41,485 nucleotides of DNA from Kiritimatiellia bacterium (GCA_029936175.1 JAPYUI010000006.1:20973-62457); one strand, 5' to 3'; shown: positions 10,779 to 20,826, numbered from the stretch's first letter. Made by a program: numbers and translations. Notes: generated from the sequence alone by a model not told the origin.

Positions 10779-11082
10779 ATCTGTCGGGTTGATTTGAAAA
10801 AAAATTACCTCCCGGGTCCAAAAGCGGCCCATTGTTATCCTCCTATGGCATCATGGCCGCACCGGTTCCCCTCCCTCAGGAGAAAATCTGTCTAGCAATG
10901 GCCGAGGACCGACACCGATGGATGTCTGAAGAGGGATCGTTTGGGACAGGATTCGGGTGCAATGCCGTGCGTTTCGAGGCCGATCCCCACCCCCATCATG
11001 CCCTCCATGCGACTAAAGTCCGGAATCCGTGGCCGGATGAATAATTGGGCGACCTTTTTCTATCTATTTCGAGGGAAGCGGC

Positions 11083-11110
11083 TTGACGATCCATTCCTTA
11101 CGCGTAGTAT
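11083..11110 (+). promoter_or_regulatory. Sigma70-like promoter of rplS
   Basis: TTGACG (11083-11088), 16-bp spacer, TAGTAT (11105-11110), 36 bp before the rplS ATG. Confidence 0.6.
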
Positions 11111-11146
11111 TTCGCGCCTTTCATAGGACACTAAACAGGTAAAATC

Positions 11147-11482
11147 ATGAGCCTTTTGCTAGAAAAAATCAGTCAGGAAAGTTTGAATGCGGAAATCCCC
11201 GCTTTTCGCGTCGGCGACGTGGTTAAAGTGCACGTGCGGATCAAGGAAGGCGATAAAGAGCGTGTTCAACTCTACACGGGTACCGTCATTGCCAAGGATG
11301 GTCATGGCGCGACCGAAACCTTTACCGTCCGCCGCGTCTCCTATGGCGAAGGGGTGGAACGGGTATTCCCGATTCACTCCCCCAACGTCACCAAGATCGA
11401 AATCGAGCGCAAGGGCAACGTGCGTCGGGCCAAGCTGTACTTTGTACGCAAGCTGAAAGGCAAAAAAGCCAAGATTACCTGA
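11147..11482 (+). CDS. rplS: 50S ribosomal protein L19
   Basis: 111 aa; FRVGDVVKVHVRIKEGDKERVQLYTGTVIA...TFTVRRVSYGEGVERVFPIHSPNVTKIEIERKGNVRRAKLYFVRKLKGKKAKI is diagnostic of L19. Confidence 0.98.
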   Translation: MSLLLEKISQESLNAEIPAFRVGDVVKVHVRIKEGDKERVQLYTGTVIAKDGHGATETFTVRRVSYGEGVERVFPIHSPNVTKIEIERKGNVRRAKLYFVRKLKGKKAKIT

Positions 11483-11506
11483 GCCCAGGCACTCAAGCAT
11501 GTGAAG

Positions 11507-11535
11507 AGGCGGACCTGGAGGGGTCCGCCTTTTTT
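11507..11535 (+). terminator. Rho-independent terminator after rplS
   Basis: Perfect 9-bp stem AGGCGGACC / GGTCCGCCT with 6-nt loop followed by a T run. Confidence 0.85.
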
Positions 11536-11593
11536 GACCCCAGGCCCCTACCGCCCGCCCAGGCTGCCCGGTATCCACCCCGTCCACGTATCC

Positions 11594-12220
11594 ATGCTCA
11601 CCTTCGAACGACAGTACTGGGAAAGGGGTGACCAGGCCATTGCCGGCCTCGACGAGGCCGGACGCGGTCCGCTCGCCGGTCCTGTCGTGGCTGCAGCCGT
11701 CATCTTCGACCGCGAATGGGTAACGGCAGAGCAACACGGCTCACTGAAGAACCTGAACGACTCCAAGCAGCTCACGGAGAAACAACGCGAACACTTTTTC
11801 GATATCCTGACGAGCCTGGACACGATCGCCTACGGGTTGGGACAGGCGGAGGCCGGGGAAGTCGACCGGCTCAACATCCTGCAGGCGACCTACGAAGCCA
11901 TGCGACGAGCAGTGACCAGCCTCCCCTCAGCTCCCGACCTGATCCTGGTGGACGGTAAAGCGGTACCCAGGCTGCCAGGCCCATCCGAAAACCTGATAAA
12001 GGGCGACCGGCGCAGCCTGTCCATTGCGGCTGCAAGTGTCATTGCCAAGGTTACCCGGGACCGGTTGATGCGGGCCTATGCAATAGAATATCCGGTCTAT
12101 GGATTCGAACGACACAAGGGCTATGGAACAAAGCTGCACATGGCGGCCTTGAACGAGCACGGCCCCTGCCCGATTCACCGATACTCGTTTAAGCCGGTGT
12201 GCCAGTTGCGAATTTTTTAA
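11594..12220 (+). CDS. rnhB: Ribonuclease HII
   Basis: AGLDEAGRGPLAGPVVAAAV...DSKQLTEKQRE...IAAASVIAKVTRDRLM...YGFERHKGYGTKLHMAAL. The listed ORF start at 11501 lies upstream of the rplS terminator, so the in-frame ATG at 11594 is preferred. Confidence 0.95.
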   Translation: MLTFERQYWERGDQAIAGLDEAGRGPLAGPVVAAAVIFDREWVTAEQHGSLKNLNDSKQLTEKQREHFFDILTSLDTIAYGLGQAEAGEVDRLNILQATYEAMRRAVTSLPSAPDLILVDGKAVPRLPGPSENLIKGDRRSLSIAAASVIAKVTRDRLMRAYAIEYPVYGFERHKGYGTKLHMAALNEHGPCPIHRYSFKPVCQLRIF

Positions 12221-12292
12221 AGCCACCCTCCGGCACAACCGGCTCGATCGACACGCGGGTCCGGACAGGTATGAAATCGGCCTGCAGAGACC

Positions 12293-12880
12293 CTACTCCT
12301 TGACCGCCATGCTCACGGCGTAGGTCTTTCCCTGCTTGAGTTTCTTGTAATTCCCGAAGATGTCCCGGAAATTTCGTTTACACCATTCGCGCAGTCCCGC
12401 GATAGTGACGACACAGAGACGGCCACCGGGTTCCAGATGATGCCAGGCATCCGTGACCATGATCGACAGCATCTCCTTGCCAACCTTGGCCGGCAGATTG
12501 GAAACAACATTGTTGAAGCGAAGATCGCCCGGCACGGCGGAGAAACCGTTGCTCAGGTAGGCCTCGGCATTGCTCAGTCCATTCAGCTCCGCGTTGCGCC
12601 GGGCGTAGTCAACGGCAACAAAATCACGGTCCACCAGGTGTACCCGGCCCTCCGGACATTGCTGGGCAATACTCAGGCCCAGGACACCATAGCCACAACC
12701 GAGATCCAGGCTCAGCTGTGAAGGCTCGACGGGGAAATGATTCAACAGGAGCAGCGAGCCTTCATCCAGCTGCCGCGGGCTGAAGAGTCCCCAGGTGGAA
12801 TGATAGGTAAATCCGTGCCCACGTACCTCCTGGGTAAAGACCAGGTCCCGCTTAATGGGGGCACAATCGGGCGCACTCAC
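12293..12880 (-). CDS. RsmC/RlmG-like class I SAM-dependent methyltransferase (MTS domain)
   Basis: 195 aa; FSPRQLDEGSLLLLNHF, LSLDLGCGYGVLGLSIA, VDRDFVAVDYARRNAELNG, motif IV position reads SNLPAK. Confidence 0.8.
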   Translation of the reverse strand: MSAPDCAPIKRDLVFTQEVRGHGFTYHSTWGLFSPRQLDEGSLLLLNHFPVEPSQLSLDLGCGYGVLGLSIAQQCPEGRVHLVDRDFVAVDYARRNAELNGLSNAEAYLSNGFSAVPGDLRFNNVVSNLPAKVGKEMLSIMVTDAWHHLEPGGRLCVVTIAGLREWCKRNFRDIFGNYKKLKQGKTYAVSMAVKE

Positions 12881-14445
12881 TCCGCTTCGTCCCCGGCTTC
12901 GTCCACCTTCAATTCCTCCGGCACCTTGCCGCTGTCCAGGCGGTCGCGGGCCGCCTGGTAGGAGAACAGCTTGCCCGCCTGCTCGCGTGGCCGGACCTGC
13001 AACTCCGCCCAGCTCCCAATATCCGTGCGGGTACCTTCACGCTTCAGCTTGTAGCGGTCGTAAAACTTCCGGGCAAGCACGGCAAAACCTTTTGCCCGAC
13101 CACGGGAACCCGCACCGATGTAGACATAACTCTGGTACAGAAACCCTTCAATCCGGGCAACCGCATCGGCCGAGGAGAGCTGGTCGATATCTTCCCCCAC
13201 GATTTCATCCATGACGTAGGTCTCATAACTCCGGTCCTTCACCATCCCGGGATAGGTATTCTTCAAGAGATCAAACATCTGTCGGGAAACCCGGGTCTGC
13301 GCGTACTGGGCGGCGATCAAGACCGCGTCGCGAATAAAGTAGCGATGGCCGTTTTCCACGCTCGCTCCCTCGTGGACCTCCAGGGCACGGTCGTAGGCCG
13401 CGAGGGTTTTCTCCAGCATCAGCAGGTTCGGGGAAAAGCGAGGCGGCTGCTCGGGGTCGATAATCTCCAGGCTTCCCGCGCGAAAGGCCGCGGCCATGCT
13501 CTGGAAAATCATCCGCTGCAACTTCACATCCTGGACCCCTTTTGCCGTGCGCAAGCCGCGAGAGGCCCAGTAAACAGAATGGGCCTGGGGCAGGCGCCAG
13601 TCAAAGGGCCCATACCGCTCATCGACCTCCTGCATGATGCTCAAGTCCAGCATGTACTCGCTTTTCAGGCGCTTCACCACGAGATACTGGTAGACCCGTT
13701 GGCCGAGATCGGAACGCATGACGCGCAACACCTCCGGCCGTGAAAATTGATCGATGGTCAAATTTTTCTCATCCAACCCATCCTCAATGCCCAGCTGTTT
13801 CAGGTTTTCGAGCAGCTCCCCGATACCGGGAAGCTTCAGGACCTCCTCCCGGCTCCGGGGGACCTCCGCGAACATCTCGTAATTCATAAACCCGGGCACG
13901 AGCAGGGACATTTCCTCGGCGAGAAATTTCTTGTAGTAGAAATGCATCTCATCGAGGTCCATGCCGATCTTGTGCTGATAGAACCAGCCGAGCTCCCATT
14001 GAAGCTGGGCACTGTCAGGGTTGTGCCGTAAGCCTTCATTCCGGATAAGCTCGATGCCGTTGCTGACCCAGCGCCAGCGTTCTTCCGGGGTGTTGAAGAG
14101 AACGCTGATATTGTACGCCATATTCCAGCCATGGAAGGCCCATACCTCCGGGATACGGGGTTCGAGCTTGGTGATCCACTGACTCAACTGCACCAGTTCA
14201 AAGTATTTCCCCTCCTCCTGCAAACGGGTAGCCCGGGTCCAGAGGATGTCGACGAGGATGCCGCGAAAGGCGCCCAGGCCCACCTGCACGAAACGCACCC
14301 AGGGATCCGCATCATCGAGTACGTTCACCTCGGGAATCAATCGGTGTTCAACCCGCAAATCAATCAAGTCATCATTCATGCGCCCGGCGAAACCAATGGC
14401 CAGGAGACCGACCACCAGGGTGGTCCAGGTGCGCCAGGGCTTCAT
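12877..14445 (-). CDS. Conserved membrane-anchored TPR-like protein of unknown function
   Basis: 522 aa; N-terminal TM then helical-repeat-like text (LWTRATRLQEEGKYFELVQLSQWITKLEPRIPEVWAFHGWNMAYNIS). Overlaps both neighbours by 4 bp. Confidence 0.7.
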   Translation of the reverse strand: MKPWRTWTTLVVGLLAIGFAGRMNDDLIDLRVEHRLIPEVNVLDDADPWVRFVQVGLGAFRGILVDILWTRATRLQEEGKYFELVQLSQWITKLEPRIPEVWAFHGWNMAYNISVLFNTPEERWRWVSNGIELIRNEGLRHNPDSAQLQWELGWFYQHKIGMDLDEMHFYYKKFLAEEMSLLVPGFMNYEMFAEVPRSREEVLKLPGIGELLENLKQLGIEDGLDEKNLTIDQFSRPEVLRVMRSDLGQRVYQYLVVKRLKSEYMLDLSIMQEVDERYGPFDWRLPQAHSVYWASRGLRTAKGVQDVKLQRMIFQSMAAAFRAGSLEIIDPEQPPRFSPNLLMLEKTLAAYDRALEVHEGASVENGHRYFIRDAVLIAAQYAQTRVSRQMFDLLKNTYPGMVKDRSYETYVMDEIVGEDIDQLSSADAVARIEGFLYQSYVYIGAGSRGRAKGFAVLARKFYDRYKLKREGTRTDIGSWAELQVRPREQAGKLFSYQAARDRLDSGKVPEELKVDEAGDEAE

Positions 14446-15809
14446 GCCGGAATCCCCAGCTCGCGCCGATTGAACAACAATACACCCATGCCGCCGATGA
14501 TGCCGGTGTACATGACAATTTTCACGAGAAATTCAGCCGCCACGATATCCCAGCCGACCACCACCCCGGAAGACAGCAACTCCAGCGGGTTGTTGGTCGA
14601 CAGGGGCTTCAGGAGGAGGTGCACACCTTTGTACATAAACATGGTAAGCTGCTCCACGATCGTAAGGGCACCCTCCGGGTCCACACTCGATCCGTCTGCT
14701 GCGGCGTCCTGGGTAATCGTTTCGATGAAGCCGCTGAACAGTTGGAGGATGATGATGAAAATCGAGGTGAAGGCGGCGACCGGCATGGAGAAAAGGGTTC
14801 CCATGGTCAAGCCCAGCGCGGCGTACAGGGCCAGTTGAAAGAATTGAATGAGCAAGGTCCGACACAGATTGGTGACGAAGGGATCCTGGAAGTACAGAAT
14901 CTGCACCCCTTCGTTTACGTCGAAGAGCACCGTGGTCGGGTTCGAATGGATGTTTGAATAGCCGACGATGATCTCGAGGTCTTCCCCGACCATCTCCTGC
15001 GGAATGGCCAGGCTGTGGGTGCCGGGGCCCTGCTGCAGCGGAATCATGATTTGACGCGCATCCTTGTTGTTCCCCAGAAACCACATTCCACTTACCGGTT
15101 CCTGGACCAGGCTTCCGAGCTGGTACTTGTACTGCAGGAAGACCTTGCGGCCCGCGGGTGGGCGCGTCGGCAAGGTGATCGACCAGGACCTGGTTGCGCC
15201 GTACTCCACGGAGTTGGTCTGGATCAACATGCGTTGCCGGATCGCCGTGAAGGCAGCCTCCGGAGACCTCCCGGGCTCAAGCCGGCCACTCGCAATCAAC
15301 TCCCGCAGGTGCAGCGTGGCGGCCCGATCCACCGGAGGCATATCCGCGGGGACAAGACGGCGCGCGACCAGGACCTCCTCCTGGAGCCTGGCGTACTCGT
15401 CTTCTTTCCATTCCGAGGCACGTGTCTGGTACGCCAACAGGCCGTAGACCGCCACCCCGGTGAGCAAGAGGGCCACCGCGTTCATCACGAGCAGGCCCAG
15501 CCACTTGCCCAGCCAGATCTGGGCCCGGCGAACCGGTTTCGTGACGACGAGGTGAATGCGGAAATCCTCCACCTCCGTGGAAACCGCGGCACAGCCGGAC
15601 CAGAGGGTGACGATGGCCAAAATGATCTGTGAGAAGGCGAGCGTGTAACTGACGAGCACCTGTACCTTGCTTTCAGGAGATCCATCCCCCTTCACGGTGA
15701 GCGGAATACCAATGATCGTGACCAGCAAGAGCAGCATCAAACAGATCACGACCTTGGAGCGCACGGAACTCCGCAGGGCAATCATTGCGATGGCCCAGAC
15801 CTTATTCAT
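14442..15809 (-). CDS. ABC-2 type transporter permease
   Basis: MNKVWAIAMIALRSSVRSKVVICLMLLLLVTIIGIPLTV... with several TM segments. Start moved to the Met at 15809, which overlaps the upstream ATPase stop. Confidence 0.8.
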   Translation of the reverse strand: MNKVWAIAMIALRSSVRSKVVICLMLLLLVTIIGIPLTVKGDGSPESKVQVLVSYTLAFSQIILAIVTLWSGCAAVSTEVEDFRIHLVVTKPVRRAQIWLGKWLGLLVMNAVALLLTGVAVYGLLAYQTRASEWKEDEYARLQEEVLVARRLVPADMPPVDRAATLHLRELIASGRLEPGRSPEAAFTAIRQRMLIQTNSVEYGATRSWSITLPTRPPAGRKVFLQYKYQLGSLVQEPVSGMWFLGNNKDARQIMIPLQQGPGTHSLAIPQEMVGEDLEIIVGYSNIHSNPTTVLFDVNEGVQILYFQDPFVTNLCRTLLIQFFQLALYAALGLTMGTLFSMPVAAFTSIFIIILQLFSGFIETITQDAAADGSSVDPEGALTIVEQLTMFMYKGVHLLLKPLSTNNPLELLSSGVVVGWDIVAAEFLVKIVMYTGIIGGMGVLLFNRRELGIPA

Positions 15810-16899
15810 CCTTGGGATCGCCCTGGTCGCCAAGCAGTTGATCGATGCGGCCGTCCAGGTCCTCACCGGCTGGAGCCACGGGTTCGCTTGCCGGATCGGC
15901 CGCTGCAGGGCTCGGTTCCGGGGCACGCTCTTTCAGGATCTCTTCCAGCACATCGCCCCCACCGGATGTCTCTTCTGCGCCTTGAAGGTAATCCGCCACC
16001 TGCTTCCCCGCCCCGGCCCCGGAAATTTCCCCTCCGGACGCACGCGCCTTGGAGATGACTTCCATGAAGAATTGTTCGAGGTTCCGGCGCGGATGTTCCA
16101 ACTCCGGCTCTGCACCCAGGGTTTCCCGCAACACCCGCAGGACGTTCTGCAACTGGTCCGGGGTGAGTCCGGACAGGGGCACCAGGTAATGCTCATCCAC
16201 CTGCAGGAGATCCACGATCGAGCCCTCGGCTTGCACTTGGCCAGCGTAAAGAATGGCAATGCGATCACAGACATCCTCCACATCCGCGAGAAGATGTGAG
16301 CTCAGAAAAACCGTCTTCCCCCGTTCGGCGAGGGTTTGAATCAGATCCTTCACCTGCCGGGTTCCAATGGGATCAAGCCCGGAGGTCGGTTCATCGAGGA
16401 TCACAATTTCCGGATTGTTGATCAAGGCCTGGGCGAGCCCGATCCGACGTGCCATCCCCTTGGAAAATTCCTTGATCGTGCGGCGGCCGGTGTGCTGCAG
16501 GCCGACCATTTCGAGCAGCTGGTCGATGCGCTGCCTGCGTTCCGGACCGCTCAGGTCGAACAGGCGGCCATAAAAATCCAGGGTCTCCCGGGCGGTGAGA
16601 TACGGATAGAGGTAAGATTCCTCGGGCAGATAACCGATGCGAACCTTGGATTGCACATCGCGGGGCGGCTTGCCCAACACGTGAATTTTTCCCCGGGTCG
16701 GGTGGAGCAGGCCGAGCAGCATCTTGATCGTTGTGCTCTTTCCGGATCCATTCGGCCCCAGCAGGCCGAAGACCTCGCCCCGCTTGACCTCGAAATCGAT
16801 ACCGTTCACCGCCTTGGCCCGCGGACGACCCCAGAAATCTTTAAACACCTTGTGCAGGCCCTCGACCGACAACACAATATCCGATGTTTCCTCCATCAT
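15802..16899 (-). CDS. ABC transporter ATP-binding protein
   Basis: Walker A GLLGPNGSGKSTTIKML, signature LSLVGL-region KEFSKGMARRIGLAQALINNPEIVILDEPTSGLDP, H-loop SSHLL. Confidence 0.97.
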   Translation of the reverse strand: MMEETSDIVLSVEGLHKVFKDFWGRPRAKAVNGIDFEVKRGEVFGLLGPNGSGKSTTIKMLLGLLHPTRGKIHVLGKPPRDVQSKVRIGYLPEESYLYPYLTARETLDFYGRLFDLSGPERRQRIDQLLEMVGLQHTGRRTIKEFSKGMARRIGLAQALINNPEIVILDEPTSGLDPIGTRQVKDLIQTLAERGKTVFLSSHLLADVEDVCDRIAILYAGQVQAEGSIVDLLQVDEHYLVPLSGLTPDQLQNVLRVLRETLGAEPELEHPRRNLEQFFMEVISKARASGGEISGAGAGKQVADYLQGAEETSGGGDVLEEILKERAPEPSPAAADPASEPVAPAGEDLDGRIDQLLGDQGDPKDE

Positions 16900-16902
16900 A
16901 TC

Positions 16903-17874
16903 CTACTTAATCTCGCTAAAGTTAAATAAACTTACGGCCAGGCAGAGTACCCCGGTCGTATACAATAGGGCATAACGACCCGTCGCCCAGACGACGCTCC
17001 ATTGGATCTCTCCCCCGCCAGTCAGGCCATCGACTACCCAGAAGTGCTGCCAATTCGGTATCACCGCGTAACCGATTTCCGCCCACCACCAGGTCTCCGC
17101 ATGACGCCCAAAGAAATAATCACTCAGCAGGCCAACCATCAAGACAACGGAACAAATGACCAGGGTGGGTACAGCGTCCAGACGGGTCGCCAGGGTGACC
17201 GCGATCGCCAACAAGGTCAAAAGTGCCATCGTCAGGAGCATTGCGGCGGGAATCAGCTTCCAGTTGTAGAGCAGGCCGAAGGCCTGCATGGCCCCGGTGC
17301 GATCCACGAATCCGGTCCAGACGAAGGCCAGCATCACGACGATGAACTGCAGAGCAAAGGCGTTGGAAACAAAATTCCGGTCGCTGAAATAGTTGATCAA
17401 GCCCGCGATCAGATAAGCTACAAACGGTGCCACGAGCAGGGAACCGGCGGAGTAGAAATCGATTTCGTACAACTCGCTCACCGTCCGCTCGCTCATAATG
17501 ACCGCCACCGCGACCAGCAGGCAATACAGCAGGATAATCCCGGTGATCCCCGCGAACTTGGCCAGGAGGAACAGGGTTCGGTTCACCGGCTTGGACAGGA
17601 CGGCCGAAATCGTCCCACTTTTCATCTCCCGGGTGATCGACAGGCAGGCAGCATAGGTACTAAGCAACACGCCCATGAGCAGAAAAACCGCGAGTCCACT
17701 GTCGCGGATGACCTTACCTGTTTCACCAAAGGTGTAGTTCACCACCAACGGGAGAACGCCAATGAACAGGACCGCAGAGGTGGTCAGGATCAGACAGATG
17801 GGCTGACGAACCGTTTCCAGGGCGGTCAGCCAGGCAATCGCGATCATTTGTTTGCAAGCGAGCCGCATGAGCAC
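16903..17874 (-). CDS. ABC-2 type transporter permease
   Basis: 323 aa, about six hydrophobic segments; SITREMKSGTISAVLSKPVNRTLFLLAKF is typical of ABC-2 permeases. 3 bp from the ATPase start. Confidence 0.85.
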   Translation of the reverse strand: MLMRLACKQMIAIAWLTALETVRQPICLILTTSAVLFIGVLPLVVNYTFGETGKVIRDSGLAVFLLMGVLLSTYAACLSITREMKSGTISAVLSKPVNRTLFLLAKFAGITGIILLYCLLVAVAVIMSERTVSELYEIDFYSAGSLLVAPFVAYLIAGLINYFSDRNFVSNAFALQFIVVMLAFVWTGFVDRTGAMQAFGLLYNWKLIPAAMLLTMALLTLLAIAVTLATRLDAVPTLVICSVVLMVGLLSDYFFGRHAETWWWAEIGYAVIPNWQHFWVVDGLTGGGEIQWSVVWATGRYALLYTTGVLCLAVSLFNFSEIK

Positions 17875-17994
17875 ATGTGTAAACCGCTACGCCTAAAATG
17901 TGAACCTTTATTCAGGCCTGGCCAAGCCTGAAGATGCCGGCCACACCCGCCATAGGGTATATGGACGATGGATTGAGGGCCCGCGCAGGAGAGC

Positions 17995-19266
17995 CTACTC
18001 AGAGTGCTCTTGGCGGAAACGGTCCATCAGGCGAAGCATGTCCTGGCGGATATCGTAGAGATTGCGGCGGAACTCGAGCAGTTGATGTTCTCCGATCAGG
18101 TTTTTCTGTTCCACCTTGGTCATGGCGGAGGCCGCCTCATTGAAATAGGTCAGGGCCCTCTTGAGACAGGCCACGATGAAACCCCCTTCAACGTAGGTGT
18201 CATAGGCCAGGCCATTCAGGGCACCCGCCAGCTTGGACGACAGGGTTTGTGCATGGAAAACCATCCGATGCAGGTCTTCGTCGCCATCTTCGCCGAGCAA
18301 TTTTCGATCATTGCAATGATGCCACATATCCATTGCCGTATGAAAAGCCCGGTCGGTGAGTGGATGGGTCACGTCTCCATTATCCTTGCGAATCCAGTCG
18401 ACGCCTTCGGATTCACGCTTCGGCACAAGAGGCCAGATGTCTTCACCGGACAGCTCCGCGTCTTCAAAGCCGGCCTCCTCGACATCTTCGAGCGCTTCTT
18501 CGAGCCAGCTCCATCCCATTTCACTCGCGACCATCCGGTCGCGATCGGGGTGGTCCATGTGCTTGTCCATCAACTTGCCGAACTTGTTCGTCAGTTCGTC
18601 CGACTCCTTGAGATGCCGCTCCCACTCATACTCATTCATCGCACGATAATCCTTAAAAGAATCATCGCATTCCTCGTCAAATAAATCCTCTTCCAGCAGA
18701 TCCTCCTCGACCCCCAACGTCCGCTTACGGGCTTCGTCGTCGATGCCAACCGCACGCATCTTCAGCTTCAGGTCGCCCCTCCAATCGTTGATCGCTTCGA
18801 TGTTCCTCCGGCACTGCTCATCTTCCTCCTCCTGCGACATGTGCCAATCATAGGCTGAAATCGCGGTAGTGAACTTCGTGCCTTCAATTACCACGTGACC
18901 GTTTTCCCCACTGAACCATTCCACGTAAAAGCTATTGCCGAGATGCTCGGGCACTTCCAGACCCTGCTCGCGGCGCTCACAGGCTTCTTTAACCGGGATG
19001 TCGAACACGCGTACCTTTCGCGAAGCCGTCAGATCACCCGCAACGCCATTTTGCTCCGTCTCCAAGTGGGTATCATCCCCCGCGACCGGACAGGGATTGG
19101 TAATCGTGATTTGTGCACCGGCGACATCACGCAGGGCGTTGCCGACGAGATTGAGCAGCACCGGTTCGTCACGATCGACCAACCAGATCAAACCACGAAC
19201 CTTCCCAGGTTGACGATTATCTAGTTCAATCCTGGATATCGAGTTACTCAAGCGCCAAGTCATCAC
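17995..19266 (-). CDS. Hypothetical acidic protein
   Basis: 423 aa long ORF, Glu/Asp rich (GVEEDLLEEDLFDEECDDSFKDY), no family recognised. Confidence 0.7.
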   Translation of the reverse strand: MMTWRLSNSISRIELDNRQPGKVRGLIWLVDRDEPVLLNLVGNALRDVAGAQITITNPCPVAGDDTHLETEQNGVAGDLTASRKVRVFDIPVKEACERREQGLEVPEHLGNSFYVEWFSGENGHVVIEGTKFTTAISAYDWHMSQEEEDEQCRRNIEAINDWRGDLKLKMRAVGIDDEARKRTLGVEEDLLEEDLFDEECDDSFKDYRAMNEYEWERHLKESDELTNKFGKLMDKHMDHPDRDRMVASEMGWSWLEEALEDVEEAGFEDAELSGEDIWPLVPKRESEGVDWIRKDNGDVTHPLTDRAFHTAMDMWHHCNDRKLLGEDGDEDLHRMVFHAQTLSSKLAGALNGLAYDTYVEGGFIVACLKRALTYFNEAASAMTKVEQKNLIGEHQLLEFRRNLYDIRQDMLRLMDRFRQEHSE

Positions 19267-19344
19267 ATCTATCCTTCCGGCTTTCCACCTCTTCCTTTTC
19301 GTTTACCCATTGGCCACCCGAGACTGGGGATGTTATAGTAGCGC

Positions 19345-20826
19345 GTGGCCGTATCAGACAAGGTAAAAAAGAAGCTCCACGAACTTCCTGACAAACCGGG
19401 GGTCTACCTCATGCGCGACCGGAACGGCAAGGTCATCTATATCGGGAAAGCCAAATCGCTTCGAAATCGCGTGCGGAACTATTTTCAGCGTGGCACCCTT
19501 CGCAGTGCGGATGCCAAAATCCGGGGTCTGATCAAGTCGATTGACGATTTCGACTTCCTGATCGTGAACAACGATGCGGATGCCATCCTCACCGAAGGGC
19601 GAATGATCAAGGAATACCGGCCGCGCTACAACACCTCCTTCAAGGACGATAAGTGTTTCTTATTGTTGCGCTTGAATCGCAACGATCCCTGGCCGGTGCT
19701 GAAACTCTGCCGCATCCGCCGAAATGATACCTCCACCTACTTCGGCCCCTACGCCTCGGCAGCTTCCGCACGCGCGGCCAAAAACTTCGCCGAAAAACGA
19801 TTCGGATTGAGACAGTGCACTCCACGCGAACCCGACAAGCAGACCTATAAGCACTGTTTGGACGACATTATACGTCACTGCCGTGCGCCCTGCGTCGGAC
19901 AGATTACACGGGAGGACTACCTCCAGCGCGTCGACGAGGCCACGGCATTTCTAAAAGGTGAACGGGGGGATATCCTCAAGGAGTTGCAGGCTGAGATGGA
20001 GGCGGAGTCCGAATCGTTGAATTTTGAACGCGCAGCCGTCCTCCGGGACACCCTGGTGCTACTGCGCCGGGCGGTAAAACAACGGGCCCGCGGGCTGAAA
20101 AGCCTCGTCACGAAGGCCGATGAAGCCCTTGAGGGCCTGAAGCAGTTACAGGAGGCCCTTCGCCTGCCCGCCCTCCCCCGCGTGATCGAAACCTTCGATA
20201 TTTCGAATATTTCCGGCACCTCCGCGACCGCCAGCATGGTGGTAGCGATCGACGGACTCCCCGCGAAAAACCGGTACCGGATGTTTCGGATTAACTCCGT
20301 TACCGGTCCAGACGATCCCGGGATGATGGCTGAGGCAACGCGTCGTCGATACAAGCGCCTGGTGGATGAAAACAAGCCCCTGCCCGACCTTATCGTGTTT
20401 GACGGAGGCATCACCCAGCTGCGGGCCGGGCGGGCCGAGCTGGACAAGCTCGACCTGCATCACCTGCCCAGCGTCGGCCTCGCCAAACGCTACGAAGAGG
20501 TCTATTGGGATATCACCAACAAGAGCGATCCGCTCCGCCTTCCGCTGGATTCCCCCGGACTCCGGGTGTTGACGAACATTCGCGACGAAGCCCACCGTTT
20601 TGCCCTCACCTATCACCGGAAGATCCGGGAAAAGCGGATTCGCGATTCTGCCCTCGACGAAATCCCCGGCATTGGTGAAAAACGAAAGTTGGCACTGCTT
20701 CAACATTTCGGATCGGTTGATCGGCTGCGGAAAGCCCGGGTCGACGAACTGGCCGAAACCCCCGGCATCGGGCACACCTTTGCGGAGCTGATCCACACCT
20801 GCTTGCATGGAGGCGCCAAGGTATGA
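19345..20826 (+). CDS. uvrC: Excinuclease ABC subunit C, shortened form
   Basis: GTG start; GIY-YIG (PGVYLMRDRNGKVIYIGKAKSLRNRVRNYF), Cys cluster (CTPREPDKQTYKHCLDDIIRHCRAPCVG), UVR motif, RIETFDISNISG-type endonuclease V-like core (IETFDISNISGTSATASMVV, PDLIVFDGGITQL), C-terminal HhH. Confidence 0.95.
   Translation: MAVSDKVKKKLHELPDKPGVYLMRDRNGKVIYIGKAKSLRNRVRNYFQRGTLRSADAKIRGLIKSIDDFDFLIVNNDADAILTEGRMIKEYRPRYNTSFKDDKCFLLLRLNRNDPWPVLKLCRIRRNDTSTYFGPYASAASARAAKNFAEKRFGLRQCTPREPDKQTYKHCLDDIIRHCRAPCVGQITREDYLQRVDEATAFLKGERGDILKELQAEMEAESESLNFERAAVLRDTLVLLRRAVKQRARGLKSLVTKADEALEGLKQLQEALRLPALPRVIETFDISNISGTSATASMVVAIDGLPAKNRYRMFRINSVTGPDDPGMMAEATRRRYKRLVDENKPLPDLIVFDGGITQLRAGRAELDKLDLHHLPSVGLAKRYEEVYWDITNKSDPLRLPLDSPGLRVLTNIRDEAHRFALTYHRKIREKRIRDSALDEIPGIGEKRKLALLQHFGSVDRLRKARVDELAETPGIGHTFAELIHTCLHGGAKV

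Noticed and set aside
10832-11044. Small plus-strand ORF between moxR and rplS
   Set aside because: No plausible RBS or composition; likely non-coding upstream region of rplS.
17910-17931. TTCAGGC / GCCTGAA hairpin between the acidic protein gene and the ABC operon
   Set aside because: 7-bp stem without a following T run on either strand; too weak to call a terminator.
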